Source: Bacillota bacterium (GTDB taxonomy: Bacteria > Bacillota > Clostridia > Tissierellales > Sedimentibacteraceae). Taken from it: a DNA stretch of 9,053 nt. The notes beneath the pieces were generated by a model. That model saw nothing but the letters and a program-made list of their open reading frames with translations. It did not search any database and was not told the DNA's origin. Every line of letters starts with the position of its first letter. The stretch's first letter is position 1. Below, one piece after another: positions 7,253 through 9,053 of the stretch. Made by a program: the position numbers and the translations under genes. The DNA lies in assembly GCA_023416855.1 (NCBI GenBank), contig JAEZGU010000071.1:1-9053 (forward strand), in the 5' to 3' direction.

Positions 7253-7942
7253 TTAATCAGCCAATTCTTTTAACGCATTCATATCTTTTATTTTTATTGT
7301 AGAACGGTATACATCTATGATACCTTCCTGTTGCATGTTTGATAATTCTCTTGATAGTGATGGTCTTTTTACGTTTAAAAATTCCGCTAATTCCTGTCTT
7401 TTCATGGGCAAATCGAAAATCATTGAATTTGTTTTTTTATGAAGGGATAACAAGTACACTGAAATTCTACCCTTTAGAGTTTCAGCATTTAAGATATTCA
7501 TTTTATTGTTAAGCATTACAATTTTATCTGATAAAATTGCCAACATATTACTTATTAACAATTGATGAAAATCACACATTTCTCTGCATAAAGTAAAAAA
7601 TATATTGTAGGGAATAATTAAGGCTTTACTATTTCCTAAGCTTACTAAATCATATGGAGATTCTCTCATAGTTGAAAAAGCTAATGCTTCACCAAATAGA
7701 TCGTTTTTCTCCAATGTTGTTACAATAACTCTTGTGCCATTAAATTTTTGAGAAACCAAATTAAGTTGACCGGATAATACTATTCCCATTTTTTTAATAT
7801 TGTCATCTTTTTCAAAGACAACCTGATTATCATGGTAATCTATAACAACAGCCTTACTGCAATGAAGAACTTTTTTAATTTGCAGCTCAGTCATATTTTC
7901 GAATAATTTATTTTCTTTTATAATATTTATTATTTGTTCCAT
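7253..7942 (-). CDS. Crp/Fnr-family transcriptional regulator, HcpR-like by context
   Basis: The 229-residue protein has an N-terminal cyclic-nucleotide-binding fold (about 5-120, with GIVLSGQLNLV and LFGEALAF), a dimer helix and a C-terminal winged helix-turn-helix. The helix-turn-helix is LPMKRQELAEFLNVKRPSLS, with recognition helix RPSLSREL at about 193-200. The usual cAMP-binding Arg-Ser pair of Crp is not evident, and there is no N-terminal Fnr-type cysteine cluster. A Cys-x3-Cys pair occurs at about 119/123. The ligand is unknown. The start is ATG at 7940-7942, preceded by AAGGT; the ATG at 7981 lies inside the palindrome and has no ribosome binding site. The GTAAC-N4-GTTAC operator and the divergent Fe-S gene resemble HcpR (nitrosative stress, hcp regulation) circuits of Clostridia as I recall them. 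Family assignment is firm; the HcpR label is tentative. Confidence 0.88.
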   Translation of the reverse strand: MEQIINIIKENKLFENMTELQIKKVLHCSKAVVIDYHDNQVVFEKDDNIKKMGIVLSGQLNLVSQKFNGTRVIVTTLEKNDLFGEALAFSTMRESPYDLVSLGNSKALIIPYNIFFTLCREMCDFHQLLISNMLAILSDKIVMLNNKMNILNAETLKGRISVYLLSLHKKTNSMIFDLPMKRQELAEFLNVKRPSLSRELSNMQQEGIIDVYRSTIKIKDMNALKELAD

Positions 7943-7973
7943 TTCAACATCTACCTTTGTTCTATAATCGATT

Positions 7974-7989
7974 TGTAACATATGTTACA
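7974..7989. promoter_or_regulatory. Perfect palindromic operator, probable Crp/Fnr-family binding site
   Basis: TGTAACATATGTTACA is a perfect 16-bp inverted repeat between the divergent regulator and Fe-S genes. It has the size and symmetry of Crp/Fnr-type sites and fits the GTAAC-N4-GTTAC form I recall for HcpR-like regulators. Its centre (7981.5) is at -41.5 from the predicted Fe-S gene start at 8023, the class II activator position. It lies about 21 nt downstream of the predicted regulator start at 8002, where binding would repress. No second copy was noticed in the window. Confidence 0.8.
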
Positions 7990-8008
7990 TACTTTTTTTT
8001 ATCATTTT

Positions 8009-8014
8009 ATTATA
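8009..8014 (-). promoter_or_regulatory. Predicted -10 box of the regulator gene
   Basis: Minus-strand TATAAT at 8009-8014 overlaps the opposing -10 box by 4 bp in the self-complementary ATTATAAT. The corresponding -35 (ATAGCT at 17 bp) is poor. The predicted start near 8002 gives a leader of about 60 nt containing the palindrome. The call rests only on the box and its position. Confidence 0.4.
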
Positions 8015-8016
8015 AT
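8011..8016 (+). promoter_or_regulatory. Predicted -10 box of the Fe-S protein gene (activator-dependent)
   Basis: A consensus TATAAT on the plus strand has only CATACT at the -35 position (17-bp spacing). A weak -35 with an operator centred at -41.5 is what an activator-dependent class II promoter looks like. The predicted start at 8023 (an A) leaves a 33-nt leader with AAAGGGG before the ATG. Confidence 0.6.
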
Positions 8017-8055
8017 TTTATAAAAATGTAAAGCTATTATTTGAAAGGGGAAAAA

Positions 8056-8757
8056 ATGAAAAGAAAAATCGTTAAAATACATGAAGAAAGATGTAATGGT
8101 TGCGGACTGTGTGTTACAGCCTGTCATGAAGGTGCATTAGAAATAATAAACGGTAAAGCGGTTCTTCTTTCTGACGTATATTGTGACGGACTTGGAGACT
8201 GCCTTCCCAACTGCCCTGTTGATGCAATAGAAATAATCGAAAGAGAAGCTGAAGAATTTGACAAGGAATTAGTGGAAAGACGAATGGAAGAAAGAAAAAG
8301 ACAAAACGAAGAAAAGCCACATGGTTGTCCCGGACATCATGCAAAAGTAATTAAACAAAGAGAAGTTGAAGTAAAGCAAGAAACCACATTAACAAGTCAA
8401 TTAAGACAATGGCCTATACAACTTAAGTTAGTTTCACCTATGGCACCATACTTTAGTGGTTCGCATATACTTGTTGCTGCTGACTGTACTGCCTTCGCTT
8501 ATGCTAATATTCATAATGATTTTATGAAGGGTAAAATAACTTTAATAGGATGTCCTAAATTAGATGATGCAGATTATTCTGAAAAATTAACAGAAATATT
8601 AAAATATAACGATGTTAAAAGCATTACAGTATTAAGAATGGAAGTTCCTTGTTGTTCAGGAATAGTAAATGCAGTTAAGAACGCAATTATTAATTCAGGT
8701 AAATTAATACCATGGGGCTACAAGGTTGTAGCAACTGATGGAACCTTATTAGATTAA
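8056..8757 (+). CDS. Ferredoxin-like 4Fe-4S binding protein (HcpR-regulon FrdX type)
   Basis: The 233-residue cytoplasmic protein has an N-terminal ferredoxin domain: CNGCGLCVTACH (Cys13, 16, 19, 23) and CDGLGDCLPNCP (Cys43, 49, 53). The second motif lacks the usual second cysteine (Leu46 in its place), so there are seven ligands rather than eight. A charged Glu/Arg-rich linker (about 60-85) leads to GCPGHH. A C-terminal domain follows with LRQWPIQLKLVSPMAPYF, AADCTAFAYAN, LIGCPKLDD and VPCCSG, giving further conserved-looking cysteines. Proteins of this type are common in Clostridia and are often near Crp/Fnr regulators or hybrid cluster protein genes, as recalled. A redox role is likely; partner and reaction are unknown. 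The start is ATG at 8056, with AAAGGGG 5 nt upstream. The in-frame TTG at 8041 would place that site inside the gene. Confidence 0.85.
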   Translation: MKRKIVKIHEERCNGCGLCVTACHEGALEIINGKAVLLSDVYCDGLGDCLPNCPVDAIEIIEREAEEFDKELVERRMEERKRQNEEKPHGCPGHHAKVIKQREVEVKQETTLTSQLRQWPIQLKLVSPMAPYFSGSHILVAADCTAFAYANIHNDFMKGKITLIGCPKLDDADYSEKLTEILKYNDVKSITVLRMEVPCCSGIVNAVKNAIINSGKLIPWGYKVVATDGTLLD

Positions 8758-8766
8758 TTCAATCAC

Positions 8767-8818
8767 AAAAACCTTAAGAGAATCCTTTAAACATACAGGA
8801 TTCTCTTATATTATGTTT
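8767..8818. terminator. Bidirectional intrinsic terminator between convergent genes
   Basis: A perfect 12-bp stem (8775-8786 with 8797-8808) encloses a 10-nt loop. On the minus strand it is followed closely by five T residues (8771-8767). On the plus strand a T-rich but interrupted stretch follows. The stem includes the stop codon of the convergent CitG-like gene (8806-8808). It probably ends both transcripts, best on the minus strand. Confidence 0.8.
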
Positions 8819-9053
8819 TCCAAAAAGTAAAGCATCAAGGTTATAGCTAATAAGTCTGCACAACCTCCCGGGCTTATGTTCTGTTCAATAAATTGCTTGT
8901 CTAAATCTATAACTTCAGATATATCAATATTTTCAATACCTTTACGGCCATTTAACTTTTTTATTTGCAATTGTACTGCTTTTAAAGTTTCAAAATTAGA
9001 TCTTGCAACTATATTTGTATCTTGAACATTAGCAATTAAATTAAGCAAAGTTA
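8806..9053 (-). CDS. citG: Triphosphoribosyl-dephospho-CoA synthase (CitG/MdcB type), C-terminal part
   Basis: The minus-strand frame is open from the right window edge to TAA at 8806-8808, giving about 81 residues. The TTG at 9048 is an internal leucine codon and not a start. LLNLIANVQDTNIVAR followed near the end by ISPGGCADLLAITLMLYFLE matches the C-terminal blocks I recall from CitG/MdcB proteins (ANVxDTNxxxR and SPGGxADLLAxTxFL). The family makes 2'-(5''-triphosphoribosyl)-3'-dephospho-CoA from ATP and dephospho-CoA, the precursor of the prosthetic group of the citrate lyase or malonate decarboxylase carrier protein. Which enzyme it serves cannot be told from here, nor whether it is part of a CitX-CitG fusion. 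It is convergent with the Fe-S gene and shares its terminator. Confidence 0.8.
   Translation of the reverse strand, partial: TLLNLIANVQDTNIVARSNFETLKAVQLQIKKLNGRKGIENIDISEVIDLDKQFIEQNISPGGCADLLAITLMLYFLENII

Noticed and set aside
8114..8344. Minus-strand open frame inside the Fe-S gene
   Set aside because: It is opposite a well-supported ferredoxin domain and shows no motif.

Overview
The window is AT-rich DNA with strong AGGAGG-type ribosome binding sites, sigma-A-like promoters and short intergenic gaps. The protein set (Tdh/Kbl, a YhaO/YhaN-like pair, a Crp/Fnr regulator beside a clostridial-type Fe-S protein, a CitG-like protein) points to an anaerobic, amino-acid-using member of the Firmicutes, class Clostridia. 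No mobile element, CRISPR array, tRNA or rRNA was seen. Apart from one Fe-S gene, every gene is on the minus strand.

Left part (1-2630, minus strand): the first 54 codons of a branched-chain aminotransferase (ilvE) run off the left edge, with their own promoter at 198-226. Upstream is a two-gene threonine-degradation operon, tdh then kbl. It has a near-consensus promoter (2599-2627) and an intrinsic terminator (257-288) that overlaps the kbl stop codon. Tdh oxidises threonine to 2-amino-3-ketobutyrate, and Kbl cleaves that with CoA to glycine and acetyl-CoA.

Middle part (2669-7250, minus strand): a tightly packed three-gene operon is driven from 7222-7250. Gene order is an SbcD/YhaO-like phosphoesterase-fold protein, a 904-residue SbcC/YhaN-like ATPase with two central membrane helices, and a small calcineurin-type phosphohydrolase (COG1768-like). 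The unusual point is that the SbcD/YhaO-like protein has lost about half of the metal-binding and catalytic residues of its family. The ATPase motifs and the small downstream phosphohydrolase look intact. This may be a nuclease-type complex whose usual nuclease subunit has become a scaffold.

Right part (7253-8818): a Crp/Fnr-family regulator (minus) and a ferredoxin-like Fe-S protein (plus) are divergently transcribed. A perfect 16-bp palindrome, TGTAACATATGTTACA, lies between them. Its centre is at -41.5 from the predicted start of the Fe-S gene, the classic class II activator position, and inside the predicted leader of the regulator gene. The two predicted -10 boxes overlap in a self-complementary ATTATAAT. 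The arrangement resembles HcpR-type nitrosative-stress or redox circuits of anaerobes. A 12-bp hairpin (8775-8808) separates the Fe-S gene from a convergent CitG-like gene that runs off the right edge.

All statements rest on reading the sequence and recalling families. No database search was possible.
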